Source of the DNA: Actinoplanes regularis
GTDB taxonomy: Bacteria > Actinomycetota > Actinomycetes > Mycobacteriales > Micromonosporaceae
NCBI RefSeq assembly: GCF_900188005.1
Contig: NZ_FZNR01000036.1
Coordinates: forward strand, 1 to 58,275
Length of the DNA stretch: 58,275 nucleotides
Direction: 5' to 3'
Position numbers and translations under genes: made by a program. How positions within the stretch are numbered: the first letter of the stretch is position 1; each line of letters begins with the position of its first letter. The notes below the pieces were generated by a model, which was not told the DNA's origin, ran no database searches, and saw nothing but the letters and a program-made list of their open reading frames with translations. This document shows, in pieces, positions 1 through 8,160 of the stretch.

Positions 1-88
1 CTCATCAGGGTATTTCTTCGGTGGTGCCACGGATGCTTCCTCCCCATGGCCATCAGACCATGATCATGAAGCTCCATGAAAGCGGGGG

Positions 89-1241
89 TGGCTCAGCGAG
101 CTGGAACGCACGCAGTCGCGGCTGGCCCGAACCGAGACCGCGTTGGAGATCATGGGAAAGCGCGAGAGCTCTTGGAGGACATCTCCAAGAGCGAGCCGGA
201 GGGTCCGGACGTGTTCGGGCTCGGCAGGCGCTGATGGACGCCTACCAGGCGTTGACACTCGCGGGCACCACGGCCCGGACCGCAGCGGCGATGACCGGGA
301 TCGCCCGCTCCAGCGCTGACCGCGACCGGCGCCGGCCGGGCCCGTCACGCCCGCCACGTCAGGTGCCGGCGAACGCACTCACCCCGGCCGAACGCGAGGA
401 GGTTCTACGGCTGCTGGACAGCCCGTAGTTCGTCGACGCCGCTCCGGCGCAGATCTACGCGGCGCTGCTGGACCAGGGCGTGTACGTGGGCTCGATCGCG
501 ACGATGTACCGGATCCTGCGCGAACACCGACAGGTGCGTGAACGCCGCCGGCTGGCCCGGCACCCGGCCCGAGCACGTCCCGAGTTGATCGCCGACGCAC
601 CTGGGCAGGTCTACACCTGGGACATCACCAAGCTCGCAGGGCCGGTGAAGGGCTCCTACTTCGACGCTTACGTGATGATCGATATCTACTCCCGGTACAT
701 CGTCGGAGCACGGGTCCACTCCCGCGAATCCGGTCCTCTCGCGGAGTCGATGATGCGCGAGGTGTTCGACGTTCACGGCGTGCCGCACGTCGTACACGCC
801 GACCGGGGCACCTCGATGACCTCGAAATCGGTCGCTGACCTGCTCGAAGACCTGACCGTGACCCGGTCGCACTCACGGCCGAGGGTGTCCAACGACAACC
901 CGTACAGCGAGGCCTGGTTCAAGACGTTGAAGTACGCACCGGTCTTCCCGGACCGGTTCGCGTCCCTCGCGGACGCACGGACGTTCATGACCGACTTCGT
1001 GACCTGGTACAACCACGCCCACCGGCACTCAGGGATCGGCCTGCACACCCCTTCCGAGGTCCACCACGGCCGCCACCACAGCGTCCGCGTGAACCGCGAG
1101 GACACCCTCACCGCGGCCCGGGCAGCGCATCCGGAACGATTCGGCACCAGCCGACTCCTGCCCAGGATCCTCGACCTGCCCGAACAGGTCTGGATCAACA
1201 AGCCCGACCAGCAACCGGAACCAGCACCACAGGCTGCCTAA
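89..1241 (+). pseudogene. IS3-family transposase, broken (frameshift plus nonsense codon)
   Basis: This is a DDE transposase of the IS3 family that moves an insertion sequence by cut or copy-paste. The catalytic core is intact: Asp in VYTWDITKLAGP, Asp in VVHADRGTS, and Glu in NPYSEAWFKTLKY about 35 residues later. The reading frame is not. An orfA-like helix (WLSELERTQSRL, from position 89) loses frame near 160, resumes in another frame to about 230, and changes frame again. In-frame TAG at 426-428 then interrupts the DDE part, with homologous sequence continuing directly after it (FVDAAPAQIYAALLDQG). The codon was probably CAG or similar. The element looks dead unless a start at about 480 gives a shortened product. 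Its right end lies about 1241-1280, where recombinase sequence begins. Confidence 0.85.
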
Positions 1242-1261
1242 CTCCCGTTGGCCTCAATTCC

Positions 1262-1705
1262 TTGACACGTTCCGGCCTGCGACCCAGCGAGGAATACCGG
1301 GAGCCCAGCAACGCGGAATGGGACGAGTTCCTCGGCCACTTTGAGCGTCGCCGCCTCGCCCTTGGCGACTGCGGACGTGCATACGGCACCGGATGTATTC
1401 ACGAGCACAGCTGCGTTCGCTACCCACTCCTTCGCGTCGATCCTGCCCAGCGGCAACGCCTGATCGACATCCGCGACAACCTTACCGCCCGCATCGCCGA
1501 AGCAGAACGTGAAGGCTGGCACGGCGAAGCCGAGGGACTTCGAGTCAGCCTCGCTGCAGCCAAGGAGAAGCTCGCTCAAGTCGACGGCACGCTCCAGCGA
1601 CGCCACAAGGCCATCGAGCTCGGCATGCCCAGCTTCCCTCAAGTCGCCGGATACACCGTTACTTCATCTGCTGCCCGGCCCAACCTGAAGCATGAGCATC
1701 TTTAA
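1262..1705 (+). pseudogene. C-terminal fragment of a tyrosine recombinase/transposase
   Basis: The 147 residues match the C-terminal tail that follows the catalytic domain in actinomycete phage-integrase-like transposases. Recognisable stretches are EWDEFLGHFERRRLALGDC, CIHEHSCVRYPLLRVDPAQR and AEREGWHGEAEGL. The HEHxC...C Cys/His pattern is normally present there; here the second Cys of the usual VRCPLL is Tyr. The N-terminal catalytic part is missing, and the fragment begins exactly where the IS3 element ends, so the IS probably interrupted or deleted the rest. No start codon with a ribosome binding site is visible. It is probably not expressed as a functional recombinase. Confidence 0.7.
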
Positions 1706-1769
1706 CCCGGAGGAACCGACACCTCGCAACTCACGCCGTCCACTTCGATCTCGGCAGGCAATCCGACCA

Positions 1770-2423
1770 CTACGTATCCCAAGAGTCACACCACATATCG
1801 ACCGCCTTCCTCGACGCCTCCGCCCTCGCGCGCGAGGTCCCACGAAGATGCGGAAGCGCATCAACCCACCGGTCCCAAAGACCGCCTGGGGTAAGGAATC
1901 GATCCGCATGACCCATGCCGAGTTTGCAATCCAGTCGCATCAGAGCCCCAAGAACAACTTTCTGATCAAAACGGGCGTCCACCTGCGGAAGATATCGGTC
2001 CAAGTACGAGACCAGTATTTCCGCGTCCTCGCTACTGCCGAACCGAGCGAGTGCGAAAGCGTAGCCCTCGCCTGCATAAACGAGCTCGCTGTCGAGCAGT
2101 AGACCTTCAATGCGTTTCCGCCACTCAACCCGCTGCGCCACGCCGACCAGCCAAGCCCCGGTCAGCCGGGACCGCCATTCATAGCCGAGGAGTGCATCGA
2201 TCTCCTCTGAACTCGCCTGGGCGGCGTCGGCTCGCAGCGCGGCAGCGAAGGCATCCCGCTCCGCCTCTTCGAGCCAGAGAAAGTTGCCGCCCAGAAGTTC
2301 CAGATATCGCCCTTCAGCCGTGACATACCGTGCCACAACGTGTCCCTGGCCGACTTCTTGCGGATGCAGCACGCTCATCACGGCATCATCGCTTACCCGT
2401 GGCCTTCCAGAGACCGCCATCAT
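1770..2423 (-). CDS. DUF6000 family protein
   Basis: This 217-residue protein has the family pattern seen in DUF6000 members: RYVTAEGRYLELLGGNFLWL near the N-terminus, WRSRLTGAWLVGVAQR in the middle, then ELVYAGEGYAFALARFG and LVSYLDRYLPQVDARFDQ, and a C-terminal LTPGGLWDRWVD. It is probably cytoplasmic, with no signal peptide or membrane segment. Biochemical function is unknown. Such proteins often sit singly in accessory regions, sometimes near polymorphic-toxin immunity genes, but no toxin is visible here. It is flanked by a recombinase fragment and a truncated istA, suggesting transfer. Start: two adjacent Met codons (2418-2423); the first is used here. Confidence 0.75.
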   Translation of the reverse strand: MMAVSGRPRVSDDAVMSVLHPQEVGQGHVVARYVTAEGRYLELLGGNFLWLEEAERDAFAAALRADAAQASSEEIDALLGYEWRSRLTGAWLVGVAQRVEWRKRIEGLLLDSELVYAGEGYAFALARFGSSEDAEILVSYLDRYLPQVDARFDQKVVLGALMRLDCKLGMGHADRFLTPGGLWDRWVDALPHLRGTSRARAEASRKAVDMWCDSWDT

Positions 2424-2437
2424 GACTTCGTCGTAGT

Positions 2438-3253
2438 TCAGAGAACGTACCGGCCGTCGCCTCGCTGGATGAACTCAACGCGCTGATCGACGTCTGGGAC
2501 GTCGAGGACGAACAGCGCCGCATCGGCTCCCGCCCACGCACCGTCGGCGACCACTTCTCCGTCGAACAACCCCTTCTGGCTGCACTGCCAGACGACCCGT
2601 TCGGGACCGGCCGCATGTTTCAGCCACGGGCCGACCGCTACAGCCAGATCACGGTCCGCATGAACCGCTACTCGGTTCCGGTCCGGCTGATCGGCCGCCA
2701 GGTCCGGGTCGTGCTGCATGCCTCCTACCTGGTCGTTTACGACGGACGCGCCGAAGTCGCCCGGCATCCACGCCTGGCCACCCGCGGCGAGACGCTGCTG
2801 GAACTCGACCACTACCTGGAGGCTCTGATCCGCAAGCCAGGTGCACTGCCTGGAGCGACCGCGTTGGAGCAGGCCCGGGCGGCCGGAAAGTTCACGCCCG
2901 TGCACGACGCCTGGTGGTCTGCGGTCCGCCAGGCTCACGGCGACGCGGCCGGCACCCGGGCTCTGATCGAGGTGCTGTTGCTGCACCGCAGCATGGCCCA
3001 CGACCACATCGTCGCCGGGATCCACGCCGCGTTGTCCGCCGGAGCCCTGACCGCTGAAGCCGTCGCGATCGAGGCCCGGAAAGCCTCCCAGACCGAGCCT
3101 GTCCCGGATGCCCCGCGACCGGCGCCCACACCGGTCACATCGCTGATCCTGCGACGGCTGGCGAACCTGCCGCCGGACACCCGCCCGATCCCGTCGGTCG
3201 CCGCCTACGACCAGCTACTACGCCATCGCCCCGCCGCACCACCAGCCCAGTGA
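2438..3253 (+). pseudogene. istA: istA C-terminal fragment (IS21-family transposase)
   Basis: The frame running from about 2438 (SENVPAVASLDELNALIDVWD) through FSVEQPLLAALPDDPFG and RYSQITVRMNRYSVPVRLIG to 3253 is the C-terminal half of an IS21 IstA transposase. It includes the beta-barrel-like segment (RQVRVVLHASYLVVYDG) and the HARK-type region. The DDE catalytic domain that should precede it is absent; a stop codon lies at 2423-2425 and the sequence abuts the start of the DUF6000 gene. The element has therefore lost its left half by deletion or by insertion of the DUF6000 segment. The partner istB follows after 10 bases in the usual order. Confidence 0.85.
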
Positions 3254-3263
3254 GGAGATCGCC

Positions 3264-4053
3264 ATGACCGTGCGTCAACGCGGCCTGACCGAGCAGGCCG
3301 CTACCGCCGCCGTCGACACCGCCTGCCGGCTGTTACGGCTGTCCACCATCTGCGGCCAGTTCCCGGCCATCGCCGACGCTGCCGAGCGGGAACAACTCAC
3401 CTACCGCGGCTTCCTCGCCGAGCTACTCATTGCCGAATGCGAGGACCGTGACCGGCGCCGTTCCGAGCGACGCATCAAGGCGGCCGGCTTCCCGCGCAGC
3501 AAGTGGCTCAAGGACTTCGACTTCGACGCCAACCAGCACGTCGAAGCCGCGACCGTGAACACGTTGGCCACCAGCGACTGGGTCCGCCGCGGGCACCCGG
3601 TCTGCTTGATCGGGGACTCCGGCACCGGCAAGTCCCACCTGCTCATCGCGCTGGGCACCGAGGCCGCCATGGCCGGTTTCCGGGTCCGCTACGTACTGGC
3701 CGCCAAACTCGTCAACAAGCTGGTCGAAGCCGCCGACGACAAACAGCTCACCAAGACCATCGCCCGTTACGGCCGTGTGGATCTCCTCTGCATCGACGAG
3801 CTGGGCTACACGGAACTGAGACAAACACGGCGCCGAACTGCTGTTCCAGGTCCTCACCGAACGCGAGGAGAAGAACAGTGTCGCGATCGCCTCCAACGAG
3901 TCCTTCTCCGGCTGGACCAAGACCTTCACCGACCCGAGGCTCTGCGCCGCGATCGTCGACCGACTCACCTTCAACGGCACCATCATCGAAACCGGCACAG
4001 ACTCCTACCGCCTCGCCCAGACCCGCAGCCAGCAGACCAGTCCCGCGAACTGA
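3264..4053 (+). pseudogene. istB: istB, IS21 helper ATPase, frameshifted
   Basis: IstB is the AAA+ ATPase that helps IstA choose targets. Intact features are the Walker A GDSGTGKSH (about residues 117-125) and the Walker B-like DLLCIDELGY. After TEL the frame is broken: an extra A at 3819 shifts reading, and in the other frame the protein continues perfectly as DKHGAELLFQVLTERE, SVAIASNESFSGW, FTDPRLCAAIVDRLTFNGTI to TGA at 4051-4053. A single-base insertion therefore inactivated an otherwise full-length gene of about 262 codons. With istA truncated upstream, the element is inactive. GAGGAG at 3252-3257 is its ribosome binding site. Confidence 0.88.
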
Positions 4054-4056
4054 CCT

Positions 4057-4677
4057 CTACGACTCTGGTTCGCAGAGCGCCACCTCCGGCCGACCAGGGT
4101 CAGATAGATCCGGATCCTGGGCCACGAAAATCTGCTCCAGCGCTTCCCACCCGTCCCTGCGGACCACTTCGGCCTCGCCAGCGGTGATCGGCACCAACCA
4201 CGTCAAGACCACTGGCACCGAATCCTCGACACGGACAACGGCAAAGGCGTCGGGCAGATACAACGGGCTGATCGCGACCATGGCCGTCATCCGACTGCCC
4301 GGAAACAGGGGACCACGCGGGCCGATGACCTGAGCATGCTGCAATGCGGATCCCCGGCGCACCATCTCACCGGCCACCTGGAACAACAGCCCCGCAGCTC
4401 TGGCCGGATAGTCGCTCTTCGGAACATGCATCATCAACTCTTGGTGCAAAGCCCCACCATTCGGCATAGCAAGATGGCGCCGTGACAGGCCGACGGTGAC
4501 CAGCGTCGTCACCCCGGCGAACGGCGAGTCAGGGAACCACGCCACCTGCACCCCTTCTGGCGTCGTTTCATCACCTCGGCTGCCGCTAGACATATGCCCA
4601 AGAAACGACTCCAGATGCTCGATCAGATCAGCCACCCGCCGATCATCCCCCGGCCGAACTGCGACGAACTGCACCAC
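4057..4677 (-). CDS. suppressor of fused (SUFU) domain protein
   Basis: The 206-residue product resembles bacterial SUFU-domain proteins: WFPDSPFAGVTTLVTVGLSRR, then HQELMMHVP, a middle segment around VIGPRGPLFPGSRMTAMVAISPLYL, and a C-terminal TWLVPITAGEAEVVRRDGWEALEQIF. In bacteria this domain is a common immunity protein of contact-dependent and polymorphic toxin systems, acting in the cytoplasm by binding the toxin; that role is from the family, not shown here. Two GTG codons (4677 and 4674) can start it; the first is used. It ends three bases past the stop of istB on the other strand, so it lies immediately beside the IS21 remnant and has probably been acquired. No partner toxin is in the window. 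Confidence 0.75.
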   Translation of the reverse strand: MVQFVAVRPGDDRRVADLIEHLESFLGHMSSGSRGDETTPEGVQVAWFPDSPFAGVTTLVTVGLSRRHLAMPNGGALHQELMMHVPKSDYPARAAGLLFQVAGEMVRRGSALQHAQVIGPRGPLFPGSRMTAMVAISPLYLPDAFAVVRVEDSVPVVLTWLVPITAGEAEVVRRDGWEALEQIFVAQDPDLSDPGRPEVALCEPES

Positions 4678-4858
4678 CCCTGAGCGTTGCGCAACTTCGG
4701 CCAGCCGGGCTGTCCTTGGCGTTGGTTTTTCGCTGGAAACTACGAGCAGCCCCGCAGGTGAACCGCGGCCGGCGGCTTGAAGCGGATCGGCGCTGCTTCC
4801 GGGCCGTAATGGTCCTGGCTGGAGGAGCGCTGCTCACCCCACTACTCGGTGGTGGCGC

Positions 4859-4901
4859 ATAGCGGTACTCGGTGCTACCGTATAGCGGTACCCGGTGCTA
4901 C
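4859..4901. promoter_or_regulatory. tandem operator-like repeats upstream of padR
   Basis: Two 20-base copies that differ at one base (atagcggtacYcggtgctac) start at 4859 and 4882, 23 bases apart, and a partial third GGAGTACC follows. Each unit has outer arms TAGC/GCTA, so it is itself an imperfect palindrome. They lie 32-74 bases ahead of the padR start, the right place for an operator of this autoregulated family. The spacing of about two helical turns would place bound dimers on one DNA face. Binding by PadR is inferred. Confidence 0.6.
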
Positions 4902-4932
4902 GGAGTACCGGAAGGCGGGGAAGGGAGCCGCG

Positions 4933-5259
4933 GTGGAAGATCTGACCGAGATGCTGAAGGGCACCCTCGAGGGCTGCGTGCTCGAGATCATCAACGGCGA
5001 GGAGACCTACGGCTACGCGATCACGCGCCGGCTGAACGAGCTCGGCTTCACCGACGTCGTCGAGGGGACGGTGTACACCATCCTGCTGCGACTGGAGAAG
5101 AACGGGCTCGTCCAGGTCACGAAACGACCGTCCGAGGTGGGCCCGCCACGCAAGTTCTACGCACTCAACGACGCCGGGCGTCAGGAACTCGCGACGTTCT
5201 GGGCGAAGTGGCAGTACGTCTCGTCACGCATCGACAGTCTCAAGGAGGGCGGGAGATGA
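4933..5259 (+). CDS. PadR-family transcriptional regulator
   Basis: This is a short (about 108 residues) winged-helix PadR repressor. MLKGTLEGCVLEIINGEETYGYAITRRLNELGF is the helix-turn-helix region and VVEGTVYTILLRLEKNGLVQV the recognition helix and wing, followed by RKFYALNDAGRQEL and a short C-terminal dimerisation helix. Start GTG 4933 is chosen because GGGGAAGGGAG precedes it and homologues begin at this point; the frame extends upstream over the operator repeats. ATGA overlap couples it to the first DUF1048 gene, so regulator and targets form one operon of three. It probably represses its own promoter via the 4859-4901 repeats. Confidence 0.88.
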   Translation: MEDLTEMLKGTLEGCVLEIINGEETYGYAITRRLNELGFTDVVEGTVYTILLRLEKNGLVQVTKRPSEVGPPRKFYALNDAGRQELATFWAKWQYVSSRIDSLKEGGR

Positions 5260-5612
5260 GCTTCTGGGAGACCATCACGGGCAGCGACCTCACCAGGGAG
5301 TGGAAGGAATTCGAGGCCCGGGCGCAGGTGCTGCCCGCCGAATACCGGGCGGCGTGGGAGCAGATGAAGGGCCAGCTCTTCCTGCACGGTGACTTCACCG
5401 GTCGCAGCCTGATGCCGATCTTCGACTCCGCGCTGGGGCTGCTGGAGCAGGCGTCGGCGGACGGGCAGAGCATCCAGGAGGTGTTCGGCGACGACATCCC
5501 GGGCTTCTGCACGGCGCTGGCCGGTGGAGCGGGCGCCGGGACCTATCGCGACCGGTGGCGTGAGCAGTTGAACAACAACGTGGCGCGAAAACTGGGCCGG
5601 CTGGGAGGCTGA
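5256..5612 (+). CDS. DUF1048 family protein
   Basis: The 118-residue product belongs to the small helical DUF1048 family, typically encoded after a PadR regulator. The characteristic stretch is EWKEFEARAQVLPAEYRAAWEQMKGQL, followed by LGLLEQASADGQSIQEVFGDDIPGFC, the helical bundle that DUF1048 proteins share. No signal or membrane segment is present, so it is probably cytoplasmic. Function is unknown; family members are linked to membrane-stress and drug-export operons. Its ATG overlaps the padR stop by the ATGA arrangement. The next gene is a paralogue, so the two may form a heterodimer. Confidence 0.82.
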   Translation: MSFWETITGSDLTREWKEFEARAQVLPAEYRAAWEQMKGQLFLHGDFTGRSLMPIFDSALGLLEQASADGQSIQEVFGDDIPGFCTALAGGAGAGTYRDRWREQLNNNVARKLGRLGG

Positions 5613-5613
5613 C

Positions 5614-5940
5614 GTGGGCATCCGGGACATCATCGAGGGCAAGAAGTACTGGCGGGCGCACGTGGCGCGGGTCAAGGCGCTGCCGCCGGACTACCGGATC
5701 GTCTACGAGGAGATGCAGAAGTACCTGTTCAAGGTCGGGCCGATCGAGCTCTCCGAGGGGAAGTTGCTTCCCGGGATCGTCGACTTCTTCGAGGAGGGGG
5801 TGGCGTCCGGCAAGGGGGTTCTGGAGTTGATCGGCCCCGACGTCGCCGCCTTCTGCGATGGCCTGATCAAGGACTCGCCCACCTACGCGGACGCCTATCA
5901 GGAGGCCATCAGCGCGAAGCGCCGAGCGGCCGGTCAGTGA
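5614..5940 (+). CDS. second DUF1048 family protein
   Basis: This is a 108-residue paralogue of the preceding gene: GKKYWRAHVARVKALPPDYRIVYEEMQKYLF aligns with the first half of DUF1048, and VLELIGPDVAAFCDGLI with the second. It is shorter and more basic at the C-terminus (SAKRRAAGQ). GTG at 5614 follows the previous stop by one base with an internal GGGAGG ribosome binding site, so the three genes are co-transcribed. The gene ends just before a strong hairpin. Function is unknown. Confidence 0.85.
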   Translation: MGIRDIIEGKKYWRAHVARVKALPPDYRIVYEEMQKYLFKVGPIELSEGKLLPGIVDFFEEGVASGKGVLELIGPDVAAFCDGLIKDSPTYADAYQEAISAKRRAAGQ

Positions 5941-5946
5941 GCCCGC

Positions 5947-5984
5947 ACGACGCCGGGCGAGCCGTGCGGCTCGCCCGGCGTCGT
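5947..5984. terminator. bidirectional terminator hairpin
   Basis: A perfect 17-base stem (ACGACGCCGGGCGAGCC and its complement) closes a GTGC loop. It sits between the convergent DUF1048 and cbtA genes and would stop transcription from both sides; the T-tract is poor, as is usual in actinomycetes. Confidence 0.85.
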
Positions 5985-5990
5985 GGTCGT

Positions 5991-6737
5991 TCAGCTCTTC
6001 GCGGCGATCCGCTGGGCGGTGTCGCTGACGGCCTGGCGGTTGAGCAGGCCGGCGAAGGCGAGGCCGAGGACGGTCCAGAGGATCGTCTGGGTGCCGAGCG
6101 ACGCGATCCGGAACTTCCACAACAGAACGGCGGGGAAGTTGTCGGGGACTTCGTTGATCGTGGGCAGCAGGACGTAGGCGATGGCGACCACGATCAGGAA
6201 GCCGGCGAGGCCGGCGGTGGCGCGGCGCCATTCCTGGGTCTGGGTGCGTGCGGCGAGGACGCCGGCCCAGATCGCGACCAGGCCCAGGATGAGGACCGCG
6301 AGGTAGCTGATCGTGCGCTGGTCGATGGTGGCGGGGTCGCCGACCGCGGGTGGGTTCGGCGGGTATTTGAGGAACGGCACGAGGATGACGCCGGTGAGGG
6401 CGGCACCGGCTAGGCCGATGGCGGCGCGGCTGTCGCTGCCGGTGCGCAGGCGGCGGCGCAGCAGGGTGTACGCGGTGGCGAGGATCCCGCCCATGGCCAG
6501 GCCGTACAGGCTGGTGGCCAGGAGCAGGCCGACGTGTTTCTGGGTGTCGCGGCTGACGAGCTCGTCGTCGGCGCCGGCCTCGCCGTGGGCGAGCGCGTTC
6601 TGCTGCTCGATGGCGATGGCGGCGTCGATGCGGGGCTCACCGGCGAAGTAGGCGAAGGTGCCGGCGAGAAGCCCCGCGAGGACGCCGGCCAGCAGGCCCG
6701 CGAGCAGGATGCGCCCGAAGCTGGGCGTCAGTGGCAC
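5991..6737 (-). CDS. cbtA: CbtA, cobalt transporter subunit
   Basis: This membrane protein of about 248 residues is the CbtA subunit of a B12-controlled cobalt uptake system. It shows the family's N-terminal helix with LLAGLLAGVLAGLLAGTFAY, then EPRIDAAIAIEQQ, SRDTQKHVGLLLATSLYGLAMGG, VPFLKYPPNPPAVGDPATI with the conserved KYPPNPPAVG loop, and a C-terminal WKFRIASLGTQ. About six membrane segments are evident. Start GTG 6737 is chosen because it overlaps the cbtB stop by 10 bases and gives the typical N-terminus; the frame extends further upstream through cbtB. Both genes lie behind the cobalamin riboswitch. Confidence 0.92.
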   Translation of the reverse strand: MPLTPSFGRILLAGLLAGVLAGLLAGTFAYFAGEPRIDAAIAIEQQNALAHGEAGADDELVSRDTQKHVGLLLATSLYGLAMGGILATAYTLLRRRLRTGSDSRAAIGLAGAALTGVILVPFLKYPPNPPAVGDPATIDQRTISYLAVLILGLVAIWAGVLAARTQTQEWRRATAGLAGFLIVVAIAYVLLPTINEVPDNFPAVLLWKFRIASLGTQTILWTVLGLAFAGLLNRQAVSDTAQRIAAKS

Positions 6738-6931
6738 GGAACGCCCAGCAGGTGGCGGCCGTCGTGCATGAGCTCGTGCATGTACATGCCGCTGCGGGAG
6801 AGGGCGCCCTGGTCGAAGGCGACCAGGTAGGCCAGGGCGAGCAGCACGATGACGACGCCGGCTGCGGTGAGCAGCAGGCGGGTGGAGATGGCCGGGATGG
6901 CGAGGGGCCGCACGGACTGGGCCTTGGGCAT
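6728..6931 (-). CDS. cbtB: CbtB, cobalt transporter subunit
   Basis: This 67-residue single-span protein has one helix (LLLTAAGVVIVLLALAYLVAF) and the diagnostic histidine-rich tail MYMHELMHDGRHLLGVPCH, ending in Cys-His, which is thought to bind cobalt. It works with CbtA in the membrane. The start has a good ribosome binding site (GGAGG about 6945 on this strand) immediately after the riboswitch, so translation or transcription is turned off when cobalamin is plentiful. Confidence 0.93.
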   Translation of the reverse strand: MPKAQSVRPLAIPAISTRLLLTAAGVVIVLLALAYLVAFDQGALSRSGMYMHELMHDGRHLLGVPCH

Positions 6932-6954
6932 GGGAAATCAACCTCCTACGGGAT

Positions 6955-7105
6955 GACGCGTCCCGATGAACAGGCTGCGGTCGTGTGAGCGTCCTGACTC
7001 ACCGGCCCCGTGGGTGGGGCTGGTTCACAGTGGCGCGACCGCACCGGAGTCTCACCGGTTTCCCTCACGACGCCGCAGATGGCCTCCACAACCTAACCGG
7101 CGTCG
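6955..7105 (-). ncRNA. cobalamin riboswitch controlling cbtBA
   Basis: Read on the minus strand, the leader contains the class signature AGGGAAACCGGTG, then ACTCCGGTGCGGTC, GCGCCACTGTGA and a B12-box-like GAGTCAGGAC, in the right order and spacing. It lies directly before cbtB. Cobalamin binding would lower cbtBA expression, a known arrangement for this transporter. Exact ends were set by eye. Confidence 0.9.
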
Positions 7106-7170
7106 TGGTGGCGGCACAACCGGGGCGGGCGTGCCGCCGCTAATATTTACGCTCGTCGTTATCTTGCGGG

Positions 7171-8145
7171 GTGTGGACGGTGTGGCGGTTGTGGGTGATC
7201 GTGTTGCTGGGCCCGGTCTCGGTCCCGGCTCCGACGGCGTGCGTGGTCGCGCCGGTGGTGGTGCCCTATCCGGTGGCGGCCCTGGCGCCGCTGGCGACCG
7301 GTGCCGGGGTGCGGGTCGCGGTGGTCGACTCCGGGGTGGACGGTGCTCTGCCGCAGCTGGCCGGGGGCCGTGACCTGTTGCCGGGGCGGCCGGGTTGTGG
7401 TGGGCACGGTACGGCGGTGGCCGCGTCGATCGCCGGGATCGCGCCGGGTGTGCGGATCGTCGCGGTGCGGGTCTCGGACGGGGATCCGGGTGACGCCGCG
7501 GGGATCGGCCGGGTCGCGGAGGGCATTCGCTGGGCGGCGGGGCCGGGCCGGGCCCAGGTGATCAACGTCTCGCTGGTGATCGGGGTCGACGACCGCAGGG
7601 TGCGGGCAGCGGTCGCGCAGGCGGTGCACGGGGGCGTGATCGTGGTCGCGGCCGCCGGTAATGATCCGCGCCGGCCGGTGGGGTATCCGGCGGCGTATCC
7701 CGGGGTGATCGGGGTGGGTGCGGTTCTGTCGTCGGGTGCGACGGCGTCGTTCTCCCCGGTGGGTCCGGAGGTCGATCTGGTGGCGGTCGGTGACGGCGGG
7801 ACGAGTTTCTCCGCGGCGTTCGTGTCGGGCGCGGCGGCGCTGCTGCGCCAGCGGTTCCCGGACGCGTCGGCGGCGTGGATCGCCGAGCGGTTGTCGGTGA
7901 CGGCCGACGTGTCGCGCCGATTGAATCCCTATCGGGCGCTGACCGAGGCCGGGGCGGTGTCGCGGCCGCCGGTCGCGGCCGCTGCCACGCCGCCGATTTC
8001 TCCGCGGTACGACGGTGACGGCGCCCGTGCGTGGCGGCGCGCGTCCTGGTTCGCCGGGGTGGCCCTGATCCTGCTCGTGTCCGGTGCCTCGGCCGTCGCG
8101 GCGCACAGTCGTGGCCGGCGCCGGGGCTGGCGCCCGCCCGGCTGA
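7171..8145 (+). CDS. mycosin-like subtilase (S8), membrane anchored
   Basis: This is a secreted serine protease of 324 residues related to the mycosins of type VII secretion. Layout: signal-like hydrophobic N-terminus (residues 5-20), catalytic Asp in VVDSGVDG (about 53), His in GCGGHGTAVAAS (about 79), oxyanion Asn in AAGND (about 164), Ser in GTSFSAAFVSG (about 222), then a C-terminal anchor (about 293-309) and a basic tail. All triad residues are present. It is shorter than classic mycosins (about 400-450) and lacks the long prodomain-like loop. No ESX genes are nearby, so its substrate is unknown. GTG start 7171 has no clear ribosome binding site and could be leaderless. Confidence 0.85.
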   Translation: MWTVWRLWVIVLLGPVSVPAPTACVVAPVVVPYPVAALAPLATGAGVRVAVVDSGVDGALPQLAGGRDLLPGRPGCGGHGTAVAASIAGIAPGVRIVAVRVSDGDPGDAAGIGRVAEGIRWAAGPGRAQVINVSLVIGVDDRRVRAAVAQAVHGGVIVVAAAGNDPRRPVGYPAAYPGVIGVGAVLSSGATASFSPVGPEVDLVAVGDGGTSFSAAFVSGAAALLRQRFPDASAAWIAERLSVTADVSRRLNPYRALTEAGAVSRPPVAAAATPPISPRYDGDGARAWRRASWFAGVALILLVSGASAVAAHSRGRRRGWRPPG

Positions 8146-8159
8146 GGTCGTGGCGGGCG
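8131..8159. terminator. hairpin between convergent genes
   Basis: An 8-base perfect stem (CGCCCGCC/GGCGGGCG, loop 13 bases) spans the end of the mycosin gene and the end of the next minus-strand gene; likely a shared terminator. Confidence 0.5.
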
Positions 8160-8160
8160 G

